Source of the DNA: Cricetomys ansorgei
Taxonomy: Eukaryota > Chordata > Mammalia > Rodentia > Nesomyidae
NCBI GenBank assembly: GCA_026225945.1
Contig: JAMJFZ010003746.1
Span: forward strand, 1,790,001-1,854,000
DNA: 64,000 nt
Direction: 5' to 3'
Under the pieces are notes generated by a model that did no database searches, was not told the origin of the DNA, and saw only the letters and a program-made list of their open reading frames with translations. Both the position numbers and the translations under genes were made by a program. How positions within the stretch are numbered: the first letter of the stretch is position 1; each line of letters starts with the position of its first letter. Shown one piece after another: positions 21,691 through 33,639 of the stretch.

Positions 21691-24544
21691 TTAGTGGTCA
21701 CGACGGGACCCACTGGACAGAGACAAGATCCTTCCTCTGCAGGAAAGAACAGTGGGTCCTCCACACATGGGTTAGCAATGTCCCAACCCCTACCTGCCCC
21801 AACATCCTCTAGGGCTTGGGGACAAAAGCAGGGGCCACTCAGAGCTTCTGCCCTGCCCCTCCGCCACTGTCTCTGGCTTCCACTGCTACCCTGTAAAGCG
21901 AGAAGACAGATCTTGCCATTCAGACTCAGGGTACCCAGTGTCCACAGCCTTATTCATTCCTAGCAGAGTCCAGAAACCTCCTGGCTGTCAGTCCACTGCA
22001 GCTGCCAAGGCCCAGCAGCTACTCACTAAAATCAAGAGGCACGATGTGGAGGAGTTTCTACCCAAGGCTTTCCAGCTACCTGATTCCTGCTTGCCACAGT
22101 AAAGAGAAGAGTGAGGTTCTCTGTCTCTCTTGGGGGTTGGGGTGCCCCAGGCCAGGCATTGATTGGGGGATATTTTGTGTATTTTCCCTTCTACCGTTTG
22201 ATACATTTGTCTTCATTCAGTGATATCCTTAAAGAGTTGTGACCTTCCAGTGATAGCTGCTGTGTACATTCTCTGGAGCTAGAGCAGAACCCAGCATACA
22301 GTGGAATTGTGAGACTGTGTTATAAGACGGACTGGATGGTAAGGACCTGTGGTTGTCATGGAAAGGCTGACAATTAACCTAACAGTTTCACATGTTACAG
22401 TCCTGCTGTCACATGTGTGCTCGGGAAAGGAAGAAAGTGAAGAGGTCAATGGGGAATCTTCATATGGAAGGAACGTAAAAAACACGTGAGCTGCGTCATG
22501 AGCAAGCTAGCCATGGTTGGGCTAGCACTGTATCTGCTGGGCTATTGTCCCCGGCTATGCATAGCTCCAGGCTGCCCACACCCCACAATTTTCAGAGCCT
22601 CTTTGGCTAAGGAGAAGGTGGGGGTGGGAACAAGCCACTTCTCATTTTCTTTAACCAGCCCAAGGAGAAACAGAGCATGGATTTCTGAGAGTCTCATAAT
22701 TAAATGAATTAAAATGTTTTCCTTCATGGTGACTTTGCCAACTCCCGTCCACCCCTCTTTGGCCCTGTTCCCAGAGAATGGCAGAGCTGGGAGGATGGAG
22801 AATGACATGTTGGCTCCAAGGGGTGAGCAGGGTGCCTCCAGAGCAATTAGCTTATGCATCATCATTTTGGGGAGAGATTTATGGCTAGCTCTCAGAGCAT
22901 TCCAGCCCAGACCTTCTCTGCCCAGATCTTTTTGCTGGAGACGTTCCTGGAAGCGGAAGCCTGGTATTAATTCCAATCTCAGTCAGATGGGAGCCCATTC
23001 ATAAGATAGCTGTCCACAGGCTTCTCTCCTGTCACTCTTGCCTGACCTTGGGCCACCAGTGCTGTCAAAGAGGAAAACACACTGGGCTCAACTGCAGCCT
23101 TCCGGGCAAGCCTAAGTGGCAACAGGGGAAGTCACGTAGAAGAAAGTGCCGGCCTAATGGCTCAGCAGCTCTAGTCTGGGTGTTATCTTCAGTACCCTCC
23201 TCATATTTTTCTGGTGGGGAGGTGACATGGGAAGGGGATGACGCCTGTGGTCTGGGGCCCCCAGGCCTCAGGACCAACCTTTGACTTAGTTTCTGAAGTG
23301 GTCCTTCTTGTTCTAGAGTTGCAGTCCAAGTTCTGGATGAGCCAGAGGCATGATCATTCAAGGCTCCAAAAGCCAGGTAGCTGGGAAGCCAACACCCACT
23401 CTCTGACCCACCATGGTCCCCTTCTGACCTGGGCCGCAACTCCTGGGACCTCCTGATGGGCTCGGCTGTCAGTAACCTGTATACGTCCATTAGAATGTCT
23501 GCAGATGGACGCTGCTCGCAATGCCGCAACCCCAAGGACTAAATATAAACCCTAGGAAGCAATTACCCAGGTATTGATTATGGATTAGGCTAACGACATT
23601 ACTAATTACATTTAAAGATGTGTATCCATGCACCAGCCTGTTAATGGCTTGCATGAGGTATTAAGGCTGCTAATTAGGACAAACAGCAGGTTTATCACCA
23701 GCTGTAATTTCCCGGTCCCTGGAGGAAAGACATAGCCTTCCTCCTCATAGCCTGATCTTTCCAAGGATCCAATGGCAGAGGCCTAGTAGACTGTATCCAT
23801 CACCCTCAGCCTCAAGTTTCCTCCCATCGGAGAGCATCTCCCTGTTCAGCTATGGCTCTGCATGAAGGGCTGAGGTGGGTGACACAGGGCTGGCTGCATG
23901 GCCACAGAGCTCTAAGAAGGAACAAGGGGTCTGTGGAAGGCATTCCTAAGAAGGTTGTGCTCAGGGATTGCAGACAAGCAGAGACCCCTTAAGTTCCTGC
24001 AGGAGGGGAGGGGAGATCCCAACAGAGTGCCAGCCTACATGCTTTGTAGATATAAAGGAGTGCCATGGGCCAGTGAGCAGCATGGTGCTGGCCCATCCAC
24101 AGTGCCAAGACTAGCTCTTGGTCAAGGAAAGGACCATTATCCTCAGGACGGGAAGGTGGGGCAGCATCAGTCTTCATCTGTAGGGCCTTTAGGGACCACC
24201 TCTCCCCTTCCTGGCCTCTTCTCATAAATACATGGCAGTCTTTTGATGCTTTGTTTTCTTTTGCTCAGAGACACCCTTGAAAGCCTTATCTGTCTGTCTC
24301 CCCCTGCAGGTCCAGGAGCCCCTCTGTTCAGAGGCCCCTCCTCAGAAGGTTGAAGACCACTTTCATGCTCCCAGAACACAAGTTCAATAAACAGTGACAG
24401 TGAAGATCTACTTTGATAAAAGTTACCTTATTTCTAGTAATTTTATCAGAATTCTATAGTTCTTTATTTGTTTGATTTTTTTTTTTAAGTCTCTGGACTT
24501 TCTACATAGTTTTTGGATTATAGGATTTTAGTTACTTATTTATG
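21691..24544. other. Single-copy intergenic DNA with AT-motif islands
   Basis: No repeat of any class recognised in 2.8 kb, an unusually clean stretch for this window. Two islands rich in TAAT/ATTA motifs lie at 22660-22990 and 23540-23715; see findings. Open frames up to 156 codons (minus, 23065-23535) match nothing I know. Confidence 0.55.
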
Positions 24545-24728
24545 TTTAGTATCTTTAAATTACTCATGTGTGGGTTTGCATGTGAGTATAGGTGCCCACA
24601 GCATTGAGTCCTCTGGCGCTGGAGTTACAGGGGGTTGCGAGCCACCCAGTATGGATGCTGGGAACCAAAATTTGGGGCCCCTATAAGACCAGTGCATGTT
24701 CTTTAGTTCTGAGCCATCTCTCCAGCCC
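24545..24728 (-). mobile_element. B3 SINE
   Basis: Reverse B3: TGTGAGTATAGGTGCCCACA, GGCGCTGGAGTTACAGGGGG, GTATGGATGCTGGGAACCAA, GAGCCATCTCTCCAGCCCCA. Nearly full length. Confidence 0.88.
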
Positions 24729-26347
24729 CAGGATCTTATTTTTTAATGGAATCATTTTCTCATGATGCTTCTTTTTAATTTACTGTATTTTAATTACCTA
24801 CTGAATATGTTTTTGTTGAAAACTCAGGCATTATAGGTCAAGTCAAATCCCACATCCTTACGATGTAAATTAGCATGCATGCTTCTGCTGCACCTTGTGG
24901 CTTTGAGTCTAGGTACACTGCACACTCAGGAATTGCAGAAGGCTGAGAGAAGGTTGAGATGCCACCCAACCGGACATGTCAATCACTTAGTGATCTGGCT
25001 GGTGCTCCTGAAATCACCATGCATAATCTGCTACAAGCCCTGGCAAGGAGAAGCAGGCGAGCGATTGCCACATCTGCCTGCAGAGGATGCAGGTGTGTGT
25101 GGATGGCACGTGACAGAGCCACCCTCCTTAGTGGCATGGATCAACATGGGGAAAGGGGCAGGCAGGCTCTTTTCCTACCTTCCCGCTGTCCTCAGGACCT
25201 GCCTGTGCTGAGGTCAGAAACAGAACATCCCCCTGTGGCCTCAGACTGAGTGCAATTGGGGTTTTGGAGGCTCCCTGTTGGCTCTTCCCTGGGCTGCTAC
25301 CAATCCCACAGAGAAAGCAGTGGGAAGAACAGGCACCTGGGCATCTGGCCCAATGCAGGTAGGGGACCATAAAAGCCCTTTTCAATTTCCCCTCAACTAG
25401 TGACACCAGTGGATGATATCACCAGACCCCGCAGTAGAGGGTATGAGAAGTTTGAATCGTTCCTGAGGTGGAGGTGGTAACGGTGGCGTCAACAGTGGGG
25501 ACTGTGCCAGGAATGCTGTCAGCGAATGCTGTAGCGCACAGAAGGGACGAACTCCATGTAGCTGTCTGAGGAGCAACTCATACTCAGGGACATGGTATCC
25601 ATCCACCTCTGCCTGCCTGTGCTCTGGTCAGGGCAGCAACCAAACCGTGGCCTTGTTTGGCTTTTGTGTCAGGTGACTATGAGTGTCCATCTGAGGTCTG
25701 GTTGGTCACCTTCATACCCCTGCAGAGAAGGGCTGGATCTCAGTCCATGGCGGTCCTGAATGCGAAACCTACTGACCAATACTGACCAAGTGAGACAGGT
25801 GATCAGTCCCACACTCAGGCCTGGTCAGAGACCCCTCCCCAAAGCAAACAGCAGTCACCGCAGCCTTGGAGATAGTTTGTGAGAACTACGGCAACTGCCA
25901 GAGGCATAGGAGGACCCAAGGGCAAGGCAGAAGACTGCCAAAAATAGGCATCATGCCGGACAGAAGCGACTCTCAGGGTGCCTCACTGACTGTGGGTAGA
26001 GTGGACCCCCAGGGGCATCACTAGAATGCTGGCCACTGGCTTCTTCGTGGTGGCCCTGTTGTAGCTCTGTCACAGGCCCCATAGATGCAGTGTCCGGGCT
26101 CACGGGGCCCTCTGGGGGCCCCACTTCTTGCTCTCTCGCCAGCCTGTACTCCCATCTCACAAGCTTGGTCTTTTTTGGCCTTTATAAATAGATAACTGGC
26201 AGACAGACTGTGAACCATGTCCTGGGTGCAGCAGTAAGTTACAGGGCTGAATACCAGGGATGCACCTAGGGCCACGTGGGAGGCCAGAAGACCAGATATT
26301 GAGCCAGTGGGTCTTGGAGAGAAGAAGCTCAAGATTAGCATCCAAGA
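24729..26347. other. Single-copy intergenic DNA
   Basis: The first 130 bp are AT-rich, the rest GC-richer. No gene or repeat recognised. Confidence 0.5.
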
Positions 26348-26486
26348 AGAGCATGGAGGCACACGTCTGTAATTCCTAGCACTTGGGAAACTGAGGCCGG
26401 AGAACCAAGGCTTCAAGGCCAGCGTTGGCTATATAAGAAGCTCAGTGGGCTACACAGTGAGACCCTGTCTAAAAACAAACAAAATT
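26348..26486 (+). mobile_element. B1/B4-type SINE
   Basis: GAGCATGGAGGCACACGTCT, GTAATTCCTAGCACTTGGG, AGGCTTCAAGGCCAGCG and GTGAGACCCTGTCTAAAAAC. Confidence 0.85.
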
Positions 26487-28113
26487 AACATCCAAATGGT
26501 GGGGACCATTCCTCTTAAATTTCAGGTGGCTTTCAGGAAGTGTCAGCCGTGTCAGTAAACTCAGGGCTGCAGCTCCTGACCCCTGGGGAGCCAGAGCCCC
26601 AATGTGGCTAAGATAGAGCAATCTGCAGATGCTTCCCTACAAGGAGATGGAGGACCATGGAGGAAATGAAAGGTACCATGGAGCCTCAATCAGGTCAGCG
26701 CAGCCTGCGTGGTGCAGGAACTGGAGAAGCTGAGTCCTGCCCTCAGGCTGCTTGTTCACCTGCTCTCCTGGTGTCCTTACAGCCAGGAAGCTCTGATCAC
26801 GGAGACCACATCCCAACTGCTGACCACCCGCTTCACTGGCAAACCAACAGCTACTGGCATGGAGCAGGCTCTGATGGCCAGCCTTGAGGACCAACCATAT
26901 CACCCATCCTTCAGGCTATCCTGTAACTACCCTGACCTTCTGTTCGCACGGGCTGTATGGTTGGATCAACTCTCAATTTCCCCTTTACACACAGGCAGCT
27001 CTTCTGGATTCCTAGCTTAGGTGACGCTCTGCAGCCTGTGTCTCTCTGAGACTTACTTAGCTAACATATTTCTTTCACCCTTGTGCTTTCTTGGACCTGT
27101 TTCTCAGCTTCAGACAAATTCCCTGTATCCACTGCCATTGTTCTTCCATCCTCTTAAGTCATAGGCCCAGCTTTGTGTGCCCTTGAGCTCTCCAGAGCTC
27201 ATCTCAGCCTGGCCAACTACCCGCACCATGTCCTCACAGAAACCCGCAGCCTGACTCTCACTCATTCCCCAAACAAGCCCATGTCTAGGCTCCCTGCTTT
27301 TGTTCCAGTGCTCCTTGGCAGGGCACTCTCTCTAATTCCATCCCTGCATTCTAGCTTCTTAAGAGCCAAGGTCACCACTGATAACAGCGACTATTCCCTG
27401 AGCAAGTATTTTCAGACTAGAGTTGGATGGACTTAATTTCCAGACCCCTCCTCACTCAGGGCCCGGCCTGTGCCTTTGTCCAAGTGATGACAATGTCATT
27501 TGGGAGGCTTCAGAGAGCATCGTCTACCATCAGGAAACACGCCCACTCAGAGCCACCAGCTGATGCTGCACACTCTCATCACACACAGAGAGATGATGCA
27601 TCTCAGAGGCAGCTGCTCTGTTCCCCAGGTGGGGTTTCTGCCTGGTGTCAACGGAGCTGGAAGCAGACAGTCTTCTGGATATCCAGAGTTGAGCATGGTA
27701 GCCTTCCAACTGAGCCACCTGCTACAGCCTGACAGATTGACGTAAGGAAGGTAGAAACACTCCGTTCCTGGCCCTGGCTGACCAGCAGAGGAGGATTGAG
27801 AAATGTGTCTGGCACTGAAGATGCTGGAGAATGCATAAGTAGCCAGCTCACTTACTGGAAGCAAAATGATCTAATTCACCAAGCCAGCCTGAATCTTAAT
27901 GGAAGGCCATGCAGCAAGGATAGGAAGGCTGGGAAGAGGGCTTCTCTGTGCCCAGGGTGGAAGATGGCCACTTGTCCTGCCTGGGAAAATCAGAGGCCCT
28001 TTCAAAATAGTGGTGCTTCTGAAATGTCACTCTACAACCCAAGAGCTACCTTGTAGGACTGCAATGAAAATGGACAAGGAGCAAGACTTCTAGTGACTCC
28101 CATCCTTCCCATT
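26487..28113. other. Single-copy intergenic DNA
   Basis: Several overlapping open frames of about 100 codons on both strands between 26.7 and 27.9 kb, none recognisable. No repeats seen. Confidence 0.5.
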
Positions 28114-28127
28114 AAAAATATACTTCA

Positions 28128-28288
28128 TGCCAGGCATGCCTATTAAACATGCCTTTAATCTCAGCACTCAGGAGGCAGAGTCAGGTGGATCTCTGTGAGC
28201 TCAGGGCCAGCCTGGTCAGAGTGAGTTCAAGGCTATACAGAGAAACCCTGACTCAAACAAACAAAACAAAACAAAAAACAAAAAAAAT
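28128..28288 (+). mobile_element. B1 SINE (left member of a B1+B3 pair)
   Basis: TGCCAGGCATGCCTATTAAA, CATGCCTTTAATCTCAGCAC, GGTGGATCTCTGTGAGCTCA and AGAGAAACCCTGACTC, then an A-rich CAAAA tail that runs directly into the B3. Confidence 0.9.
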
Positions 28289-28464
28289 ATGACTGGAGTC
28301 AGAGTGCTTGCTGCTCTTCCAGAGGACCTGGGTTCAGATCCTAGCACCCACATCAGGTGGCTTACCGTCACCTGTTACTTCAGCTCCAGGGCATTTGACA
28401 GCTTCCACAGACACCCACATATATCCCTACGCATGCACATAAATGAACATGAAGTAAATCTTTA
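28289..28464 (+). mobile_element. B3 SINE (right member of a B1+B3 pair)
   Basis: GTGCTTGCTGCTCTTCCAGA, GGACCTGGGTTCAGATCCTA, GCACCCACATCAGGTGGCTT and ATGAAGTAAATCTTTAA. Its head lacks two short pieces of the usual tRNA-like start. The pair as a whole is flanked by AAAAATATACTTCA at 28114-28127 and 28465-28478. Confidence 0.88.
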
Positions 28465-28619
28465 AAAAATATACTTCAATAATAATTACTAGCTACCCAG
28501 AATTCCACTGGCTATTATTTAACCAGTCCCTTACTATCAGATATAAGTTGTTTTCAATCTTTTCTATTACAAACAGCCCTAACAAAGCTAAAACTCTTGC
28601 TGTTTACACTTTTTTATTC

Positions 28620-28792
28620 TGTGTGTGTGTGTGTGTGTGCGCGCGCGCGTGCGTGTGTGACAGTCACCAAATCAGAAGACAACTTGCAGGAGTTGGTTCT
28701 CTCCTTACACCACAGGGTTCCAGGGATTGCACTCAAGTCAGCAGTCCTGGCAGCAAACACCTTATCTGCTGAGCTGTCTTGCCAGCCCAAAG
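28620..28792 (-). mobile_element. B2/B3-group SINE with (TG)n(CG)n tail
   Basis: TG then GCGCGCGC alternation (28620-28660), ACAACTTGCAGGAGTTGGTT, CTCTCCTTACACCACAGGGT, GCTGAGCTGTCTTGCCAGCC. Same family as the plus-strand copy at 41770. Confidence 0.82.
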
Positions 28793-29756
28793 CTAAATTT
28801 TAGTTTATATCTTCAATTATTTCTTTAGCAACTTCATAAATAAAATAAAGTGTGTCTAGGTTTAGGGTTTTCTACACATATTATGAAATGTCTTTCCAGA
28901 AATGTCTAACAACTAACACAGTCTCCAACAGTGACCCAATCACTCTTGTTAAAACAGTTCTCCAGGAAAGTAAAATGAAATGAGCTTGCCGCATCAGGAA
29001 CTGCATGCATTTCCCTAATAAAAAGTGGAGGCTCTCTCTCAGCCCTTCACGCACTACGCACCTCCTTACGCTGCCCGTGCAATGAGACATCACTACGGGC
29101 AACGAGAGGGCAAACACAAACCCACTGAAGTCAGTCAAGAGGAGAAAAAGGAGTTTGCAAAAAAAAATGGTCTGTCTGCCAGATTCTCTCCAAATGCTCT
29201 TAGATCTCCACAGAGTGAGTCTTGGGAACTCTCTGCCACTGTAATTTACTGATGGAGAACCTTATGTCAGAGTGAGCTGCCTGGTGACTGGCAGTCCGAG
29301 TGGTTCTCCTTCCTTTCCTCTCCCACTCTCACCACACATTACTGGTACTCCTCTTAGACGGACATTCATCTCTTCTGATGTCCTGAGTCCACTGAGCCTG
29401 AGGCTACCCAGGAGGAAAGGAAGCACTGCTCAAGCGACCAAAAGAGGAGGCTACATGAAGTTGGGGAGGCTGTACAGAGGTCTGGAATGGCCCGAGTTAC
29501 GGTAGTTAGCTGGGGGAAAGATGTGGCTCATAGATGGTGCTAGCCCTAGAGTCTAAAGACCCGGGAGGCCCCTGAGTGGGATAGCCAGTCAGACTGCACT
29601 AGTCTCCGATGCATTCCACTTCCCGGCTCTGAATGCCTGGTGGGTTGTGTGATCCCAGAAGGGATATGGACACGCAAGCTTTTCAATATATTCTCGAGCG
29701 ACTGTGTAAGTGAGGAATGGACTTTCTATGGGGCAGCAAGCCCCTTAAAGGTGGTG

Positions 29757-29808
29757 AATCCAGACCAGGACTGGACTGGGATAGTGGCAAAGGGAAGCCA
29801 AAGAAGAG
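29757..29808 (+). repeat. Left arm of a diverged inverted repeat
   Basis: Starts AATCCAGACCAGGACTGGAC and contains AGTGGCAAAGGGAAG. It pairs with 30463-30514 at about 44 of 52 positions by eye. Confidence 0.75.
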
Positions 29809-30462
29809 AGGACATGGAGAAACCCAAAGTACAGCCAAGAAGGGAGGGGAACGAAGAGTTGTAAATCCCCTGGGCACGGATTATGGGAAACTGGAAAAGC
29901 AAGTTTGTACACAGAAAATGCAAAACTCAGTTTGGGAGCCTGAATGTGAAACAGTGAAATACTGTTGGTAGAAGGAGATTTGACAAGTGGGTCTGAAAAA
30001 GATGTCTCCATCTATTGTCTGCTTCTTTAACAAAAATACTCCATGCATGTCCATGTGCATACACATACATGTATACACACAGAGTAATAAATAAATATAA
30101 AAAGTTTTTTTAAAGTATGCAGCTGTATATAGTCTATGATTCCGGAGACAAGTCCAAAAGCCTGCATCTGCTCAGCATCAAGCGGGTCCTCCTGCTGCAT
30201 TATGACATGGCAGAAGGCATGGAGAGGCAAGGAAGCATAACAAAGAAAGCTACTTGTGTGACAAGCCACACCCGTGATATTCTGTTAATCCATTATCTCA
30301 TGAATGGACGAATCCATTTCTAAGTACAGAGCGGCCGTCACCAATAGCCACTCGGCATGGCTGCCTTAGGGACCAGCTCCCAACGCATGAACTCCGGAAG
30401 CATTTCAACCCCAGTGTGGGTCACTTTCTCTCTCTGAGTCCCCTGTCCTGCATCTAATTCAT

Positions 30463-30514
30463 CTCCTTTTCGACTTCCCTTTGCCACTGTCCTAGTCCAG
30501 CTCTGGTCTGGATT
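30463..30514 (-). repeat. Right arm of a diverged inverted repeat
   Basis: The minus strand starts AATCCAGACCAGAGCTGGAC and contains AGTGGCAAAGGGAAG. See the left arm at 29757. Confidence 0.75.
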
Positions 30515-30714
30515 TCCCAAGAGAAAACTGGGGAGGAGCACCTGCACCTCAGAGGAAGCAGGAAGAAAGGAAAGAGCTGCGTGTATGGTGCGTCCCAGAA
30601 TGCACTTGGCAGGTGAGAAGCCTCTAGGGGGAGAACATGGGAGGAAGAGCAGGAAGAGAAAGGGGGGTACCCAGCAAGGAGCCTTGGCTGCAATTCAAGC
30701 AGGAACATTTCCTT

Positions 30715-31190
30715 TGAATGGAGCCATTAAAACTGTAAATGCAGTTTCTCTCTGACCCATGATTTCATCTCCAAGAATCTATCCTCCAAAACCACTTACA
30801 CAAATGCTTGGATATGCTTTAAAAATATTCCTGGTTTTTTTTCTAAGAGAAAAAAGTTAAAGCCAAGCCCAGGGCTTAAAGCAGCACCTGGCAAGCAGTG
30901 GATCTTTGGGAACCGTTTGTTTAATGAATGAATGAAGTCAATTTCATTAGCAGGGCTATTGATCAATTCCAGAGAGAATCCTGATGCCATCAAAAGTAAG
31001 TAGACTTATTTTCAGAGTCTATAGTATATTGTCATGTGAGAAAAAAAACAGCTCCCAAAAGCCTAGGGTACATGCATGCTTGTCTTTGAATATACTCATG
31101 TGTACACGTGTGCAAGGATAGACAGACTACACCCTTACAGTTTTACGAAAGGGATTTTCTGGGGGGAAATGTTCTCAGATAAAGCCTGGG
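30715..31190 (+). mobile_element. Ancient L1M 3' UTR remnant
   Basis: CCAAGAATCTATCCTCCAAA, TTACACAAATGCTTGGATATG, and beyond an interruption GTCATGTGAGAAAAAAAACA and GTGTACACGTGTGCAAGG follow old L1M 3' UTR order. Confidence 0.5.
30870..30940 (+). mobile_element. L2/MIR-like 3' end fragment
   Basis: GCAGCACCTGGCAAGCAGTG then TTTGTTTAATGAATGAATGAA resembles the shared CORE-SINE/L2 tail. It lies inside the L1M region. Confidence 0.45.
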
Positions 31191-33639
31191 AAGGACTCGA
31201 GGAAGCAGAAAGGGGTGCAGGAGAAGAAAAGCAAGATGAGAATCTAGGGGTGACTCTGCCTGGTCCCAGGGAGAATGCTGACTATTAATGGCACCGCAGA
31301 GCCACCCACCTGAAGCCAAGGAACCAGGCTCACCTGCATTATACTGTCCTGGCTAAGTGTGGCCCTAAGATAGGTATGGCACCCATCCAGACATTTCTGA
31401 ATAACTGCCGAGGATGGTTCTCCAGAGGAAGGGGCTGCTGGGAGACACAGTGGACAGAATCAGGGAGTCTGCTTACTGCGTGCATGTGCGAAATATCCAG
31501 AATATAACCCAAACTGCCACTAAATAGAAGCTACCTTTGAAAATGGAAAATGGGTTTATAGAGGACAATGGAAACGGGAACTTTCTTATTTTACTTAATG
31601 TATTTATGTATACTGGCTACACTTCCATTTACAGCCTTCCTAACTTCATTCTGTAATATAAAACCAGTGAGCCGGGCCAGCAAGCATGTCAGGAGAAGCT
31701 GCTATGGGGCAGAGAGAGAAGAGCCCGATGGCTGTTTGGTGGCTGGGAGAGTCCCATCAGGGCCTTGGGAAACAGTGAAGACAGGCTGAGCGTCAGACAA
31801 ACCAGGCAGGAGGCTCCAGATCACGCCTTGCTGCCCGACTCATTCCCAGTGTTTACGCCCCAACGCGTTATATAATGACTTTCTTCCTTTTGAAACGGAT
31901 TAGCGAATTAGGAGAGTTAGAGAAGTTATGCCAAAGGATGGCAGGCAGTTCCTTTTCAGAGGACAAGAGAGTGTATCTTCTCACAAGGGAGGATGGACAG
32001 TTGTCTAGGCTTCTGGGTATGGCTCCCAGGGCGTCTATCAGAAAACACCCACACTGCACTGATTGATCACACCTTGAAGGCAAGGTCCCCAGAGGGGAAG
32101 GGAATGCTCTGCAGGCAGGCCACAGAGAAGACCTGCCCTGGGCACCTTAAAGCCAGGGCATGCATGTTCTCTCTTTATAGACGCTTTTCCCAGGAGCCAG
32201 GCGGCCTTGCCACATCCTCCCCACCGTGCAAATGAGAGCCTGGAGAAAGCTGACCATGAGGAGGTGGCTGCAGACAAAGCTGCAGGGCTGGAGCTCCAGA
32301 TGGCACCTGTATCTTCTGCCGGAGTCAGAGAATTGCCATTGACACTTCTGCTTGAGCTCCTGGGGAAAGACGAGTTTCTCAAGGTGCCTGACAAATGTGG
32401 GTCAACTTGTCATTTGATGATGATGACTCTCCCGCAAACGGCCCTGCAAAAATCTAAAGACGTAAGTCACGCCAAAGAATGCGTGGTGTTGGCACAGACG
32501 AGCTGTCGACGGCACTTGGCAGAGCGTTCTCAGCCACTCTACAGGGAGGAGTCACTGTTCAGGAAATCCTGAGGAGACAAGAGGAGGCAGCCAAGTGCCT
32601 CCTTTGGTGACCAAGCATCCCCTCTAGGGATTTTAGGAAACGCGTGGGAAAATCGGGGTACTAAAAGAAAGGAAGTACTCAAACTTGAGAATTAACGCAA
32701 TACGGCGAATATGTGTATGGTAGCTGGTGAACCCTAAACTCTCGATATCTAAATATCTGTTGCTAAGAATAGCAACAGCTGGGACCAGGAAATGGACCGC
32801 TAGCCACTGAGAGGCCAAGGCTAAGACCGGTCAGGGTAGCAAGCAACCACAGTTTAGGAAAGAAGGCAGGAGGTCACACAGGCAATCACTGCCTTCCCCG
32901 GGTGGCCACAGAGTGGTACGGCAGGCCTTAAACAGGTTGGAAAGAACTAAGAGGATTTGACGGAACCCAGCTTCCCGCATCTATCTCAACTACAGATACG
33001 GGCAAATAATTATCTCCTTTTTTTTTTTAACTTTTAACCAAAAACAAACAAAAAAACCTTTTTTTAAAACCCCCTTTCATCTAGGTTTTAGCCTTTTCCC
33101 ACGTAGTCTGCTATCTTCACACAAAACTCATACAGGATCCCTCTTATCCCTAGGTTTCCCCCTCTCTCTCTTTCCTATCCTCTCCTCCTGATTTTTAAAA
33201 TATTTTTAATATTTTTCTTAAATTCTTTTTCTGACTTATATTTCTATGCTTTACAGACTTTTTCTTATGTTCTTAAATGTCCTGAACGTTCCATAGCTTT
33301 AAGAATCTCTAAAGTCTGTGGGCTCCAACAGCCGCCCATGTTCCTTCCCAGCTACTTCTCCCATCTTGGTTTTCTGAAGTTGATGTAATACCAGCCTGTG
33401 TCTTCTTCGCTCTCCCTCTCTAGCCTCAGTAACCCGGATCCTTGCACCACACAGCCCTGTTTACCCCCGGCACTCCTGAAGCTGGGTTGCTGCAGCTGCT
33501 GTTGGCTAACAAGGCATTGGAGTGGTGATCCTGTCCAGCCCCTGCGGTGGCTCCCGCGTCAACACAGAGCCATCTCAGCACCTGGGCTGAAGACCGAACT
33601 TCTAAGCTACAATCCTCAACTCCACCACAACCCGGCTTC
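31191..33639. other. Mostly single-copy; T-rich middle
   Basis: 31540-31640 may be an L1M tail (ACTTTCTTATTTTACTTAATG). 32207-32572 holds a 121-codon frame with no recognised domain. 33000-33300 is T-rich and may begin the 5' region of the HAL1-like element that follows. Confidence 0.4.

Larger units (their letters stand above)
28793..30714. other. Mostly single-copy; contains an inverted repeat
   Basis: Nothing gene-like. A 52-bp segment at 29757-29808 recurs inverted at 30463-30514 (see findings). A short SINE-tail-like piece (ATACATGTATACACACAGAG) sits near 30066. Confidence 0.5.

Noticed and set aside
23065..23535. 156-codon minus-strand frame
   Set aside because: No domain or signal; likely chance in GC-richer DNA.
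32207..32572. 121-codon plus-strand frame with a GTAAGT-like sequence inside it
   Set aside because: Looked exon-like at first, but I recognise no protein family and no matching acceptor or neighbouring exon.
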